Of a stretch of DNA of 64,000 nt, positions 7,811 through 15,812 are shown piece after piece. The stretch comes from Lachnospiraceae bacterium 3-1. GTDB lineage: Bacteria; Bacillota; Clostridia; Lachnospirales; Lachnospiraceae. Both the position numbers and the translations under genes were made by a program. Position 1 is the first letter of the stretch, and the number at the start of each line of letters is the position of its first letter. The notes beneath the pieces are model-generated. The model was given only the letters and a program-made list of their open reading frames with translations, was not told where the DNA came from and searched no databases. Location of the stretch: the NCBI GenBank assembly GCA_000403255.2, contig KE159593.1, forward strand, positions 294,469 through 358,468, in the 5' to 3' direction.

Positions 7811-8971
7811 ATGAAGGTGATGAGAAAGTTTTGTAGCAGATTGTTGATGGTTTTTGGATTGGCGATGGCGATTGGGCTGCTTTCTCCGCAAATGGAAGTG
7901 AATGCGAAGACCCCGACCATTACGGTCAAGAAGGTCGATCAAAATACCGCCAAAAAAGTTCACAAGCAGTTGATGAAGGGCAAAGCCTTCAAGTTGCGCA
8001 TCAAAGGAGGTGAGGAAAATTTCATAAAGCAATTCCAAAAGCTGAGCAAGAAGGTGGCGACCTGTACGGATGAAGGGTTTAATATTTTCCCGATTTGTAT
8101 GGAAACCTCAATGTATTTTGGTTATAATGGTGGCCGTAACCCGAAGACATCCGGAGGGTATACCAGTTTTAATGTGACCAAGGGCGACTGTCAGGAATAT
8201 ATCTACGGTATTAAGTTCGCGAGACGTGAATACAAGGATTTTAAAGCCTACGTCGATAAAGCTTTGAAGGAATCAGAGTATTTGCTGAGCGTAGTAAATA
8301 CTGACAAGGTATATGTCGACGAGGTGAATTACAAAAGTCGCGCGGCGTTGACGAAGGATGTAGAAAAAACAATTGCAAACCTTAGAGAGCTGAGCAAATA
8401 CCTCAAAAAGACCAAATTCCGGAATCTTTCGGGTGCGATGAAAGCGAGAGTGGTGCTGGAAGTTGGAGGAAGAGAGTGGGGAAAACCAGCGATGTGTATG
8501 AGCTGGGATAAACCAAAGTTTAATACGTCATTTAAAGCTCTATATCAAAGAAAGGCTCATGGTCATATCCGAAAATTTACCGATGTAGCCTGCAAGACTT
8601 GTGCAGTGTTTGATATAGGGGAATACGATCAAATTAAGGGGAGGATGGGCACCGGTCCTGACGTGGATGAGGCAGTAAGGGTTAAATTGAAGACGTCGTC
8701 CGGTAAGGTCCGTTATGCCGTTGTGGAAGTGGGGGAGTTTTGCCCACATAACGATTATGTAGGATTTGATACATGGAGGGAAGATACGACCTATCGTTGT
8801 TGGGATCAAAAGAACCATAGGACGGTCAAGAAGATCAAAAAAACGCAACAGTTGCGGAGCATAACATTAATTAAAAGACAAAAGGCCGTATATGAATTAT
8901 CTCCTGATGGCATAAATTTGGGTAAGGCACTGGTGATTTACGGCTTGGATGTGCCGAAGAGCGAATGGTAA
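7811..8971 (+). CDS. Secreted protein of unknown family, paralogue of the product at 5883
   Basis: This 386-residue protein starts at 7811 after AGGAGGG. It has a signal peptide (RLLMVFGLAMAIGLLS ... VNAKT). Blocks shared with the 5883 product are TITVKKVDQNTAKKVHKQL, KQFQKLSKKV, CTDEGFNIFPICM, TSGGYTSFNV, CQEYIYGIKFARREY, LSGAMKARVVLEVGG, a CKTC pair and the C-terminal PKSEW. The middle and the segment before the C-terminus are more divergent. It has its own long structured leader, so the two paralogues are probably expressed as separate units. No enzyme motif is seen. It may be a secreted binding protein or a toxin-like factor; this is not resolvable from sequence. Confidence 0.7.
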   Translation: MKVMRKFCSRLLMVFGLAMAIGLLSPQMEVNAKTPTITVKKVDQNTAKKVHKQLMKGKAFKLRIKGGEENFIKQFQKLSKKVATCTDEGFNIFPICMETSMYFGYNGGRNPKTSGGYTSFNVTKGDCQEYIYGIKFARREYKDFKAYVDKALKESEYLLSVVNTDKVYVDEVNYKSRAALTKDVEKTIANLRELSKYLKKTKFRNLSGAMKARVVLEVGGREWGKPAMCMSWDKPKFNTSFKALYQRKAHGHIRKFTDVACKTCAVFDIGEYDQIKGRMGTGPDVDEAVRVKLKTSSGKVRYAVVEVGEFCPHNDYVGFDTWREDTTYRCWDQKNHRTVKKIKKTQQLRSITLIKRQKAVYELSPDGINLGKALVIYGLDVPKSEW

Positions 8972-9009
8972 GCCGCGTATCGTTCTGTATTCTATCTAGT
9001 TTTGCATTG

Positions 9010-9038
9010 ATGGGTGTCACGAGGTTGACGCCCATTTT
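9010..9038 (+). terminator. Rho-independent terminator after the second secreted-protein gene
   Basis: Stem ATGGGTGTC/GACGCCCAT (9010-9018 with 9026-9034) is followed by TTTT. It lies 39 bases after the stop codon. Confidence 0.7.
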
Positions 9039-9053
9039 GCTATTCATGGTACT

Positions 9054-9081
9054 TTGAACTTCTGATTTGGTATGCTATAAT
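9054..9081 (+). promoter_or_regulatory. Sigma-A-type promoter
   Basis: TTGAAC (9054-9059), a 16-base spacer and TATAAT (9076-9081). It directly precedes the 207-bp cassette at 9107 and could drive that fragment and the small gene at 9397. Confidence 0.6.
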
Positions 9082-9092
9082 CATAACCATGA

Positions 9093-9311
9093 ATGAGGAG
9101 AGAACCTCTCAACTTTCTCCGTACGGGCTATTATGATCGCTCATACGGCAACATCTATGTACGAGTTCTACATGGCTACTGGTGGTCAAATGTAGTTGGT
9201 TCCGCTACTAATAGCTACGGCCTAGTTACGTACCCAACAAGTATTGGTCTTAAGAATCATCATTACCGCGGCTACGGTTTTGCCGTTCGCTGTGTGGTAC
9301 GGGAGGGGTGA
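9093..9311 (+). pseudogene. C-terminal fragment of a Saccharibacteria-type variable paralogous domain (cassette copy 1)
   Basis: This 72-codon frame encodes only the C-terminal part of a domain with the pattern LNFLRTGYY ... YWWSNVVGSATNSYG ... RGYGFAVRCVVREG. It matches from memory the YWSS ... YGFSVRCV paralogous domain found in many copies in Saccharibacteria and some other bacteria. Bases 9107-9313 form a 207-bp block whose counterpart lies at 28,612-28,818 on the other strand. The first 24 and last 44 bases are identical, while the core differs at about a third of positions. No complete gene surrounds it. A promoter lies just upstream, but the ATG at 9093 has no convincing ribosome binding site, so I call it a fragment rather than a functional gene. 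Confidence 0.6.
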
Positions 9312-9396
9312 GAAAAATAAACGCTGTAAGAGAGCTTTGTACCTAATTGTAGGATATGATTTACGAAGACAGAGATTTAAAAAGGGGGTGCATTTT

Positions 9397-9666
9397 ATGG
9401 ACAGAAACGAATGCCTGCGCAAGGTAGAGGGGATGGCGAAGGACGAATTTCGAGAGAAAATTATCCGAAAAGCCATGAAGAACGATGTCTTCAATAGCGC
9501 CATGACGCTTGGGATTCACAATCTCTCCGAAGAAGAAATGGGCCAACTCTGCGATGTCCTTACTGACGCCGATATACCGGTTACATATCCACATGACGAG
9601 ATGGAACTGATAGTTTTCAAAGAAGTTTTTGGTTCCATCCTCAGTCGGGCTATGAGCGTAAGATAG
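9397..9666 (+). CDS. Small hypothetical protein, 89 residues
   Basis: The start at 9397 follows AAAGGGGGTG at good spacing. The protein is charged and probably helical (MDRNECLRKVEGMAKDEF ... LGIHNLSEEEMGQLCDVLTDADIPV), soluble, with no recognised domain. It lies about 80 bases after the cassette fragment and is followed by a terminator at 9736. Function unknown. Confidence 0.55.
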   Translation: MDRNECLRKVEGMAKDEFREKIIRKAMKNDVFNSAMTLGIHNLSEEEMGQLCDVLTDADIPVTYPHDEMELIVFKEVFGSILSRAMSVR

Positions 9667-9735
9667 CCCTTTGGACACTATATAATCCTACCATCCTCAG
9701 TTTTAATCAGAGTGTATGCGAAGATGGAATTATAT

Positions 9736-9767
9736 AATGAGGGTCATCCGACAAAATGACCCTCATT
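9736..9767. terminator. Hairpin between convergent genes
   Basis: AATGAGGGTCAT (9736-9747) pairs perfectly with ATGACCCTCATT (9756-9767), 12 bp with an 8-base loop. It lies between the gene ending at 9666 and the convergent sigma-like gene. It lacks a long T run on either strand. Confidence 0.5.
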
Positions 9768-9872
9768 GAGATAGTATGCATATAAAACGCGAGTGCACAA
9801 TTAAAATTCTATCACAGGGCTTCCGTGGTTTGGATTACATTTAGTAGCCTAGCCATGAATAGGGTGTATGTC

Positions 9873-10361
9873 TTAATCTTGCTTTTGAATCTCCCCAAGT
9901 TCTTTTCTCATCTGCTTTAAGTGCTTAGAGATTGCAGAAGGACTGCATCCTAAAATATCTGCAATCTCTTGTTTCTGTAGCCTCCCTTCCATTATGTAAG
10001 TAAGAATTTCTTTGTCTTTGTCAGTTATCTTCTTAACCCATAAAATTATCTCTGTCCTGTCCAAATCCTCAATCCAATCTTCAAATCCCCATTCGCTGAT
10101 TTCGCACTGCTGAACACTGAACCGCTCAAGATACCGTTTATAAAGCGGCGAGTAGCTTTCATCAAGCTCCTCCTCATCCGAGAATGTAGCAGCATCAAGC
10201 GACTGGTTATGTCTGTAATACTTTCTATCATTATTTACTTCATCGAGTAGCATACGGTGTATTTCTTCTATTGCTTCAACTGACATACCTGCTTCAAGGC
10301 AATGCATCTCCATCCAGTCAAACTCTTTTTCCATTTTCTTTCTTTTTGAATAATAGCTCAT
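9873..10361 (-). CDS. Sigma-70 region 4-like regulator of mobile-element type
   Basis: This 162-residue protein uses an ATG at 10361 preceded by GGAAAGGA; a longer in-frame reading to 10457 lacks such a site. The C-terminal 55 residues are a helix-turn-helix of the sigma-70 region 4 / LuxR type (TDKDKEILTYIMEGRLQKQE, IADILGCSPSAISKHLKQM). The N-terminal part is acidic and helical. Such short sigma-like proteins are common regulators in Firmicute conjugative elements and phages. It probably controls the island; targets are unknown. Confidence 0.7.
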   Translation of the reverse strand: MSYYSKRKKMEKEFDWMEMHCLEAGMSVEAIEEIHRMLLDEVNNDRKYYRHNQSLDAATFSDEEELDESYSPLYKRYLERFSVQQCEISEWGFEDWIEDLDRTEIILWVKKITDKDKEILTYIMEGRLQKQEIADILGCSPSAISKHLKQMRKELGEIQKQD

Positions 10362-10827
10362 AATCCTAGTCCTTTCCGCCTGATAGGCAGCGGACAAGGA
10401 TAAAAATAAGGTCTGTGCAGTTCGATACACAGACCTTGGATGCCTAATTGGGCGCAATAAGGAGAGGGTACCGATACTGCTACCCCACCAATATTTTGGT
10501 GAAGATAGACGATATTTGTATCCTTGAGCCCTATTGCAAATCAGGCTAATGATATTTTGTTTTTAGTTTTCTAATGTTTTCGATGTTTAAATGTCCTAAC
10601 CCCTATCTAGGGGGCGGACGAATATAGGTCATGGCGACCACCTCGCTTCCTTCTTGGTTTGCAGAAGGTATTCTTGCTGCTTAGATAGATGATAACAAAA
10701 TAAAACCTCATTGCCTGGAAAAGAACAAAGAAGAACAAAGAAGAATGGAAAGGGAACGGAAAAGGGTAAAAATTTTAGATCATCCTCACAAAAATGATGG
10801 CAAAATATACGAAAAAGCATAAAACCA

Positions 10828-10856
10828 TTGACAAAAACAAACATGTGTGCTACAAT
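10828..10856 (+). promoter_or_regulatory. Consensus sigma-A promoter
   Basis: TTGACA (10828-10833), a 17-base spacer and TACAAT (10851-10856). It points toward the gene at 11040 with a roughly 180-base leader that contains an 11-bp inverted repeat. Confidence 0.75.
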
Positions 10857-10956
10857 AAAAACAATTAGTTAAAACTAACTACTTAGTACATTAAGAAACC
10901 TCAATATTATTCTGTATTCTTGCGCCATTCGGTAGCCTTCTTTCCTGACATCTTTT

Positions 10957-11010
10957 GAATAATCGCAAAGTTCGCATATTCTATGTGGATATGTGATGAT
11001 GCGATTATTC
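10957..11010 (+). promoter_or_regulatory. 11-bp inverted repeat in the leader of the 11040 gene
   Basis: GAATAATCGCA (10957-10967) is the exact reverse complement of TGCGATTATTC (11000-11010). It ends 29 bases before the ATG at 11040. It could form a leader hairpin with a 32-base loop or act as an operator with two half-sites. Confidence 0.5.
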
Positions 11011-11039
11011 TTATAAATATAAAGATTGGAGGGGGAAGA

Positions 11040-11636
11040 ATGAGAGAACTGACTTATAAAATTGAATTAGCAGAAAACGGCTATATTGTCTCTGGAAACA
11101 ATGGCAGTTTTGACTGCTTCGAAGCTTGCCGCCAAACTAATTTGCGACAGCCAATCCGGATGAAAATGGGAAAAAGAGATAAGTCGGAAGAGGCATGGAG
11201 AAGATTGCTCTGCTATGTTGGCTCAGACTACTTTGAACTGTCAAAAGATCAGGAAAACACTGAAAATGAATTTGCCGACAACATAATTGAAATTATGATG
11301 GGCAATAATCCTGATTGGGAACTCAGTGGTTTCAAGGTTTTTGCTGGCGGCGTGCAGTTATTCTATGTGAACGAGGCAAAGGATGACAGAGTCAACTTTT
11401 GGATCCGCGGTTATGAATTTTTGAATCTTATCTTCGAAGGACCGCAATCTAAATCGGGCATCACACCAACCTATCATCTGACACATACTGCGACAGCTAC
11501 GATACTTGAAGAAGATTTTGGCGATAGTCATCGACGTCTCCAGTTTAGAATCAAAGACCGTTGGAAGGATGATAGCCACGATATTTTTCATGATGACAAC
11601 ACGATTGTCACAATTACAGAATTTATAGGTTTCTAA
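11040..11636 (+). CDS. Hypothetical cytoplasmic protein, 198 residues
   Basis: The start at 11040 follows GGAGGGGG. The sequence begins MRELTYKIELAENGYIVSGN and has no signal peptide or membrane segment. I recognise no family and no catalytic motif; it looks like an alpha/beta protein with many aromatic and charged residues. It has its own promoter (10828) and terminator (11643), so it is probably a single-gene unit. It sits between the surface-protein genes and may belong to the same cluster. Confidence 0.6.
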   Translation: MRELTYKIELAENGYIVSGNNGSFDCFEACRQTNLRQPIRMKMGKRDKSEEAWRRLLCYVGSDYFELSKDQENTENEFADNIIEIMMGNNPDWELSGFKVFAGGVQLFYVNEAKDDRVNFWIRGYEFLNLIFEGPQSKSGITPTYHLTHTATATILEEDFGDSHRRLQFRIKDRWKDDSHDIFHDDNTIVTITEFIGF

Positions 11637-11642
11637 GCATCT

Positions 11643-11673
11643 TCGCTATACGGTAAAACGTATAGCGATTTTT
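11643..11673 (+). terminator. Rho-independent terminator
   Basis: A perfect 10-bp stem TCGCTATACG/CGTATAGCGA (11643-11652 with 11659-11668) with loop GTAAAA is followed by TTTTTAT. It lies 7 bases after the stop of the 11040 gene. Confidence 0.88.
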
Positions 11674-11707
11674 ATCAGGGTATAAGTGATGCTGTGAAAT
11701 CTATATT

Positions 11708-11736
11708 TTGACTTATGACAGCAGTTATGACATAAT
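11708..11736 (+). promoter_or_regulatory. Sigma-A promoter for the 11767 gene
   Basis: TTGACT (11708-11713), a 17-base spacer and CATAAT (11731-11736), 31 bases before the start codon. Confidence 0.7.
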
Positions 11737-11766
11737 AATAGAAAGATCCATGTGGAGGGATTATAT

Positions 11767-13947
11767 ATGGGAGAGACTAAGAACAACGCACCCACAGCCG
11801 TCGAAAAGATTAAAGCTCGCTTGACTCAAGTTCGTAAATCAGAGGCAGATATGCACGAATTAGCCCTGCTACTTGAAAGAGAAAGTGGGAATCATGTTGA
11901 TGTGGTGCGTCTCAATAGGTTGGCATTGGGCAATCGGGCGAATGATTCTGTTAAATTAGAAGAGTTATATCAAACATTTTACAGTGCATACGTCATAAGA
12001 CTGTTGGAAAAATACGTGAATATCATCCGTGACCGTCTTCTACTTTTTGCGGTATATGGCATTTTGCCAGGATATAAGAATTTAAATGTAGGAGAACGTC
12101 GCGAAAAATATGCAGAAGATAATCCAAATGTCAAATTTGAGAGAGCTAGAACTACCGTATCCGGGTGGAGCGATCCAAACAGCAGGCTTCCAGATTTTGA
12201 GGATAAAATAATAAAAGCGCTAGCTAAACAACTGGATACAGAAACAGATGGTCTCAAAAAGAAACTTGGGTTATCAATGGCCGTTTTTGATGAGCTGGAG
12301 AAAAAATTTCCGAATGGTCTCCCTGAAGAATTGCCATCGGACTTCCCCGAATGTATTGCACTTAATTTGGAGGATAATAAAAACACCGTTGAGGCTACTG
12401 TCGTTTCGGAAAATGACAAGGCCATTGTTGAACCACTAAACATTCCAGCGGATAATAAAAATTGCAACAAGCCTGCATCTGTTGTTGATGATGATACATC
12501 TGAAGGTATTAATCCCGAAGAAGACCACCCCTCAGACAACCCGGAGAATGATGAAGCTTCTGCTGAGCCGTTAGGAGGTTTAGATGCGGATAAAACAACC
12601 AATGAGCCTACAACCGACCCTGATGATAAGTCATCGGGTGCACATCCTTTATGCGTATTTATAAAGAAGCATCCATTTTTATTTGTTATAGTCGTCTTGC
12701 TAGTACTGGCGCTAATAGTGTTTTTTATATATAACATCTGTGGATCTGCACAAAGAGACACGCATGATATTTCTTCTGAACCTGAAAGCATCACGGAAGA
12801 ACCAGAAGATATAAGTGAAATTGATGATTCTGAAAGCCCCATAAACGAGCGTATTTCGCCTGACTGGGGAGACAGTATTGGAGGGCGCACCAGTTACACG
12901 GCTGGCCAACTGGAACGAAACATCCTCGCTAATCAGGTTGTTTTCAACTCAAAAGGTCAAGAAAATGATCCCGGGGGATGCAAAGCCATTTATCCGGGCG
13001 ATGAAAAAAATTTCGTTAAAGTTTGGTTGCAAAATACCGGCTCAGATAACAATGATTTGTGGGAAAGTGAAAATATTACTGTAGAAAATGGAAAGTCGTA
13101 TATGATCCGGATTGATATCAATAATGATAACCCTAAGAAGCACATTGTGGCAAAAGATACAAAAGTAGCCTTGAGCATCCCATCATATTCGGATACGAAG
13201 ATTCCAGTACGTGGGTATATTGAATCGAGCAATGCAGAGCCGTCAAAAATCTGGGATGGAGTAGTGTTCAGCAGTGCAGAAGACAAATCTTTCCATTTGA
13301 GGTTTAGACCAAATACCGCTACGCTTTACAATAAATTTACAGGTGAAGCCAACGGAATGGAGTTAAGTGATGACATTGTTTTAAAGGCTACGGATGGCGG
13401 AACGTTGATCGGTTATAATGAGCTTAACGGTGAGATTCCCGGTGGCCCACAATACGGCGGTAGAGTCGAAGCATGGGTTGATGTGATTTATGATAAATAC
13501 TCTGTTGCAACACAAGTTCGTAAACTTGGCGCAACTGAATGGGGCAAATCTGTTGATGCAGAAATTGGTGACCAAGTCGAGTTCCAGATCGAATATAACA
13601 ACACCAGTACTGAGACGCAGACTAACGTGATGATTCGCGATATTCTGCCAGGCAACCTCAAATACGTGGCTGGTACGACCAAGCTTTACAATTACAGCAC
13701 TAAGGGTCAATGGGCAACTTTGACTCCGGATGGTGATATCGTAACCCGTGGCGTGAATATCCGTAGTTATCTTGGCAGTCCTGATGGTGAAGGCGGTGGT
13801 AATGCATTTGTCCGCTTCACTGCGGAAGTAGTTGATACCGATCTTGCCTATGGCGAAAACTTCATCTACAATTGGGGCCAGGTGACAGTTGATAACGATT
13901 TAATAGAAAACCCATCAGTTGTAATAGTCCAAAAGCCTGAACAATAA
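11767..13947 (+). CDS. Large transmembrane protein: cytoplasmic region, one membrane helix, and two Saccharibacteria-like extracellular domains
   Basis: This 726-residue protein starts at 11767 after GTGGAGGG. Residues 1 to about 200 are helical and cytoplasmic with no recognised enzyme motif. About 200-300 is an acidic Glu/Asp/Pro-rich linker. Near residue 305 a membrane helix (FLFVIVVLLVLALIVFFIY) follows KKHP. Outside, after another acidic linker, comes the domain also seen in the products at 3943 and 4889: VVFNSKG, GDEKNFVKVW, VENGKSYMIRID, RGYIESSNAEPSKIWD and GYNELNGEIPGGPQYGG. The last 150 residues resemble a DUF11-like beta domain (EIGDQVEFQIEYNNTSTETQ, VMIRDILPGNLKYVAGTTKL). Base composition shifts near 13,500, where this last domain begins, which suggests a separate origin. 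It could couple an external ligand to an internal response; that is inference. Confidence 0.75.
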   Translation: MGETKNNAPTAVEKIKARLTQVRKSEADMHELALLLERESGNHVDVVRLNRLALGNRANDSVKLEELYQTFYSAYVIRLLEKYVNIIRDRLLLFAVYGILPGYKNLNVGERREKYAEDNPNVKFERARTTVSGWSDPNSRLPDFEDKIIKALAKQLDTETDGLKKKLGLSMAVFDELEKKFPNGLPEELPSDFPECIALNLEDNKNTVEATVVSENDKAIVEPLNIPADNKNCNKPASVVDDDTSEGINPEEDHPSDNPENDEASAEPLGGLDADKTTNEPTTDPDDKSSGAHPLCVFIKKHPFLFVIVVLLVLALIVFFIYNICGSAQRDTHDISSEPESITEEPEDISEIDDSESPINERISPDWGDSIGGRTSYTAGQLERNILANQVVFNSKGQENDPGGCKAIYPGDEKNFVKVWLQNTGSDNNDLWESENITVENGKSYMIRIDINNDNPKKHIVAKDTKVALSIPSYSDTKIPVRGYIESSNAEPSKIWDGVVFSSAEDKSFHLRFRPNTATLYNKFTGEANGMELSDDIVLKATDGGTLIGYNELNGEIPGGPQYGGRVEAWVDVIYDKYSVATQVRKLGATEWGKSVDAEIGDQVEFQIEYNNTSTETQTNVMIRDILPGNLKYVAGTTKLYNYSTKGQWATLTPDGDIVTRGVNIRSYLGSPDGEGGGNAFVRFTAEVVDTDLAYGENFIYNWGQVTVDNDLIENPSVVIVQKPEQ

Positions 13948-14009
13948 ATAGTTACAGAAGTACATATTGATATACTTTTAGAAAACATTTGAACGACAAT
14001 CAAACCATA

Positions 14010-14050
14010 GACCTATCCTGTATAACTAAGACGCAGGATGGGTCTTTTTT
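14010..14050 (+). terminator. Rho-independent terminator after the 11767 gene
   Basis: GACCTATCCTG (14010-14020) pairs with CAGGATGGGTC (14034-14044) with one G-T pair, followed by TTTTTTATTTT. Confidence 0.85.
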
Positions 14051-14181
14051 ATTTTCCAAAAAAATTACAAAAAATTTTAGAAAAAGGTAAAATTTTCGAT
14101 TTCAGGATGACTTAACTATTAGAAGCACATTAGTGACACGCACCATGTGTTTCAAAAAATAAATATAGGAGGACTATCATT

Positions 14182-14496
14182 ATGAACCATCAAAACATTT
14201 ACCCGGACGGTTATGATGACACAGTCATAGAAACCGCCACCAACTACATTCCTATGCCACGCAATCTGAGCTGGATGGCAAAACATACTGCCAACATGAT
14301 GGTAGACCAGGCCGTGCTTGATGCCGGGCAGGACAAACTCGCCGCCCAGCTCGCCAGGGGGTCAATGCAAAACATTGGCAGCTTGGGCATGATGGCTGAA
14401 CAACTCGCCAACATAAACCCAGATGTAGGTGGCTGCTGCCGGGCTATTATGGCTACATACTTAAAGAGCTCAATAAAGCGGTTAGAAAGGTGGTGA
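14182..14496 (+). CDS. Hypothetical mobile-element protein, 104 residues
   Basis: It starts MNHQNIYPDGYDDTVIETAT after an AGGAGG site. It is mostly helical, with no membrane segment and no recognised domain (a pair of cysteines occurs in VGGCCRAIM). It opens the same-strand run of mobilisation and DNA-modification genes and is 8 bases from the next start. Small proteins of this type are common at the head of conjugation modules, but the role is unknown. Confidence 0.6.
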   Translation: MNHQNIYPDGYDDTVIETATNYIPMPRNLSWMAKHTANMMVDQAVLDAGQDKLAAQLARGSMQNIGSLGMMAEQLANINPDVGGCCRAIMATYLKSSIKRLERW

Positions 14497-14504
14497 AATC
14501 TGTT

Positions 14505-14732
14505 ATGACTACAGAATTAATCGCACAAGCAATATCTATAGTTACTATCATTGGCTGGCTGCTCCGTATGCTTTTTAAGCACTGTTATAGAAAGATTGCT
14601 ATGCGCAGGATGATATGGAAGTATTTACAGGACAGCTTTATGGATGGGTATGATGCCATGGAATCATATCGTGCAATGATCCGTAGAGCTTGTGCGGAAG
14701 ATGCGAAAGAGCGTTTCCGCAAGAAAAACTGA
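14505..14732 (+). CDS. Small membrane protein, 75 residues
   Basis: The ATG at 14505 follows AAAGGTGGTGAAATCTGTT; an upstream in-frame GTG at 14490 would lie inside that ribosome binding site. The N-terminal segment (LIAQAISIVTIIGWLLRMLF) is a single membrane helix, followed by a basic, helical cytoplasmic tail. The family is not recognised. It lies within the mobilisation run, so it may assist transfer or DNA handling at the membrane. Confidence 0.55.
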   Translation: MTTELIAQAISIVTIIGWLLRMLFKHCYRKIAMRRMIWKYLQDSFMDGYDAMESYRAMIRRACAEDAKERFRKKN

Positions 14733-14931
14733 CATTTAGGCAGAAAACACGGTGCAAAGGACTGCCCTGTCGTTGCAGAGGGTACAGCAATTAAGCGCAA
14801 AACAAGTCATTGTTAACATATATTTGACCTTATTACAACATTGTTTTTTGACGCATTTTAATTTACGTCTGACCTCTGTTAAAGGTAGTCCAGTCGCTGC
14901 AAAAGTTTTAACTTCTTATGTTTTATTTCGT

Positions 14932-14966
14932 GGCTGCTTTGAGGTTCAATGGGCGTCAAAGCAGCC
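14932..14966 (+). promoter_or_regulatory. Hairpin in the leader of the MT-A70 methyltransferase gene
   Basis: GGCTGCTTTGA (14932-14942) pairs perfectly with TCAAAGCAGCC (14956-14966), 11 bp with a 13-base loop. It ends 10 bases before the AAGGAGG site of the 14990 gene and has no T run, so it may modulate translation. The rest of the 14,733-14,989 gap shows no gene. Confidence 0.5.
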
Positions 14967-14989
14967 AACCAAAAGAAAGGAGGATGATT

Positions 14990-15586
14990 ATGAAAGAAAT
15001 TATCAATAACGCAGAAACCAAAGACAGCCCAACTAAACGCTACTCTACCCTGCTTATTGACCCACCTTGGGACATTATGCAAAAAGGGGCTCTTGGTGCA
15101 ATTCAGCACTATGATTTGATGCCGCTGGAACGTATTAAAGCATTGCCGGTAGCGGATTTGGCGGAAGGAAACAGCCACTGTTGGCTATGGGTGACAAACA
15201 ATACTTTGAGGTGCGGTTTTGACGTTCTAGAAGCATGGGGCTTTACCCCGCGTTCCGTGTTTACATGGGTTAAGCCTCGGATGGGGCTTGGCAGGTATCT
15301 GAGAAACTGTACTGAGCATATTTTACTTGGTACGCATGGTAATGCGCCAGTCCGCTGCAGGAACCAAATAAACTTCGGTGTCTTTCCTGTGCAGGACCAC
15401 TCGCACAAGCCTGAGGAAATCCATAAAATCATTGAGCGGGTTTCCCCACCGGATTACTTAGAGCTTTTCGCCCGCCGCCGACAACCTGGCTGGGATGTAT
15501 GGGGCAATGAGATCGACAGCGATATCATAATCCCGGGCTATCCTGTGCCAAAGTACAGCGCTAAAGCATTCAGAGAGGAGGGATGA
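14990..15586 (+). CDS. MT-A70-family adenine-N6 methyltransferase
   Basis: This 198-residue protein uses the ATG at 14990, about 6 bases after AAGGAGG. DPPW at residues 24-27 is the catalytic motif IV of the MT-A70 class. LWVTNNTLRCGFDVLEAWGF and FTWVKPRMGLGRYLRNCTEHILLGTHG are the typical downstream blocks, and LELFARRRQPGWDVWGNE closes the fold. Members methylate adenine in DNA; phage and plasmid copies often protect the element from host restriction. No restriction enzyme accompanies it, so it is an orphan modification enzyme. The next gene begins 3 bases after its stop codon. Confidence 0.9.
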   Translation: MKEIINNAETKDSPTKRYSTLLIDPPWDIMQKGALGAIQHYDLMPLERIKALPVADLAEGNSHCWLWVTNNTLRCGFDVLEAWGFTPRSVFTWVKPRMGLGRYLRNCTEHILLGTHGNAPVRCRNQINFGVFPVQDHSHKPEEIHKIIERVSPPDYLELFARRRQPGWDVWGNEIDSDIIIPGYPVPKYSAKAFREEG

Positions 15587-15589
15587 TGA

Positions 15590-15787
15590 TTGGAACCACC
15601 CAAAAAAATAATTACCAGGATACTCGAGTTTGCATTCATGCTGGCGCTCAGCGCCTTTCTCATCAATACCGCCGCATACTTGATTTTGGAAGTTTGGCCG
15701 ATACTGCTTGCTATCGCCATTGTTGTCATAGTTGTTATTATGATCTACCGCATCAGGAAACACAAGCATGATTTGGGACAATGGTAG
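15590..15787 (+). CDS. Small hydrophobic membrane protein, 65 residues
   Basis: It starts with TTG at 15590 after GAGGAGGG, right behind the methyltransferase. Two hydrophobic segments (FAFMLALSAFLINTAAYLI and PILLAIAIVVIVVIMIYRI) end in a basic tail. It lies immediately before the conjugation ATPase gene. Small two-helix proteins in this position often belong to the coupling or transfer apparatus; that role is inferred from context only. Confidence 0.55.
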   Translation: MEPPKKIITRILEFAFMLALSAFLINTAAYLILEVWPILLAIAIVVIVVIMIYRIRKHKHDLGQW

Positions 15788-15812
15788 AAAGAAAAGAAAG
15801 GAGTGGGCATTT

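Larger units (their letters stand above)
10362..11039. other. About 680-bp intergenic region between divergent genes
   Basis: No gene is supported. It contains a strong promoter pointing right (10828-10856) and an 11-bp inverted repeat (10957-11010) just before the 11040 gene. The sequence before 10828 is A+T-rich with no recognised element. Confidence 0.5.

Noticed and set aside
11979..12890. 303-codon minus-strand frame opposite the large transmembrane protein gene
   Set aside because: Ser-rich shadow of the acidic linker on the other strand; no ribosome binding site or homology pattern.
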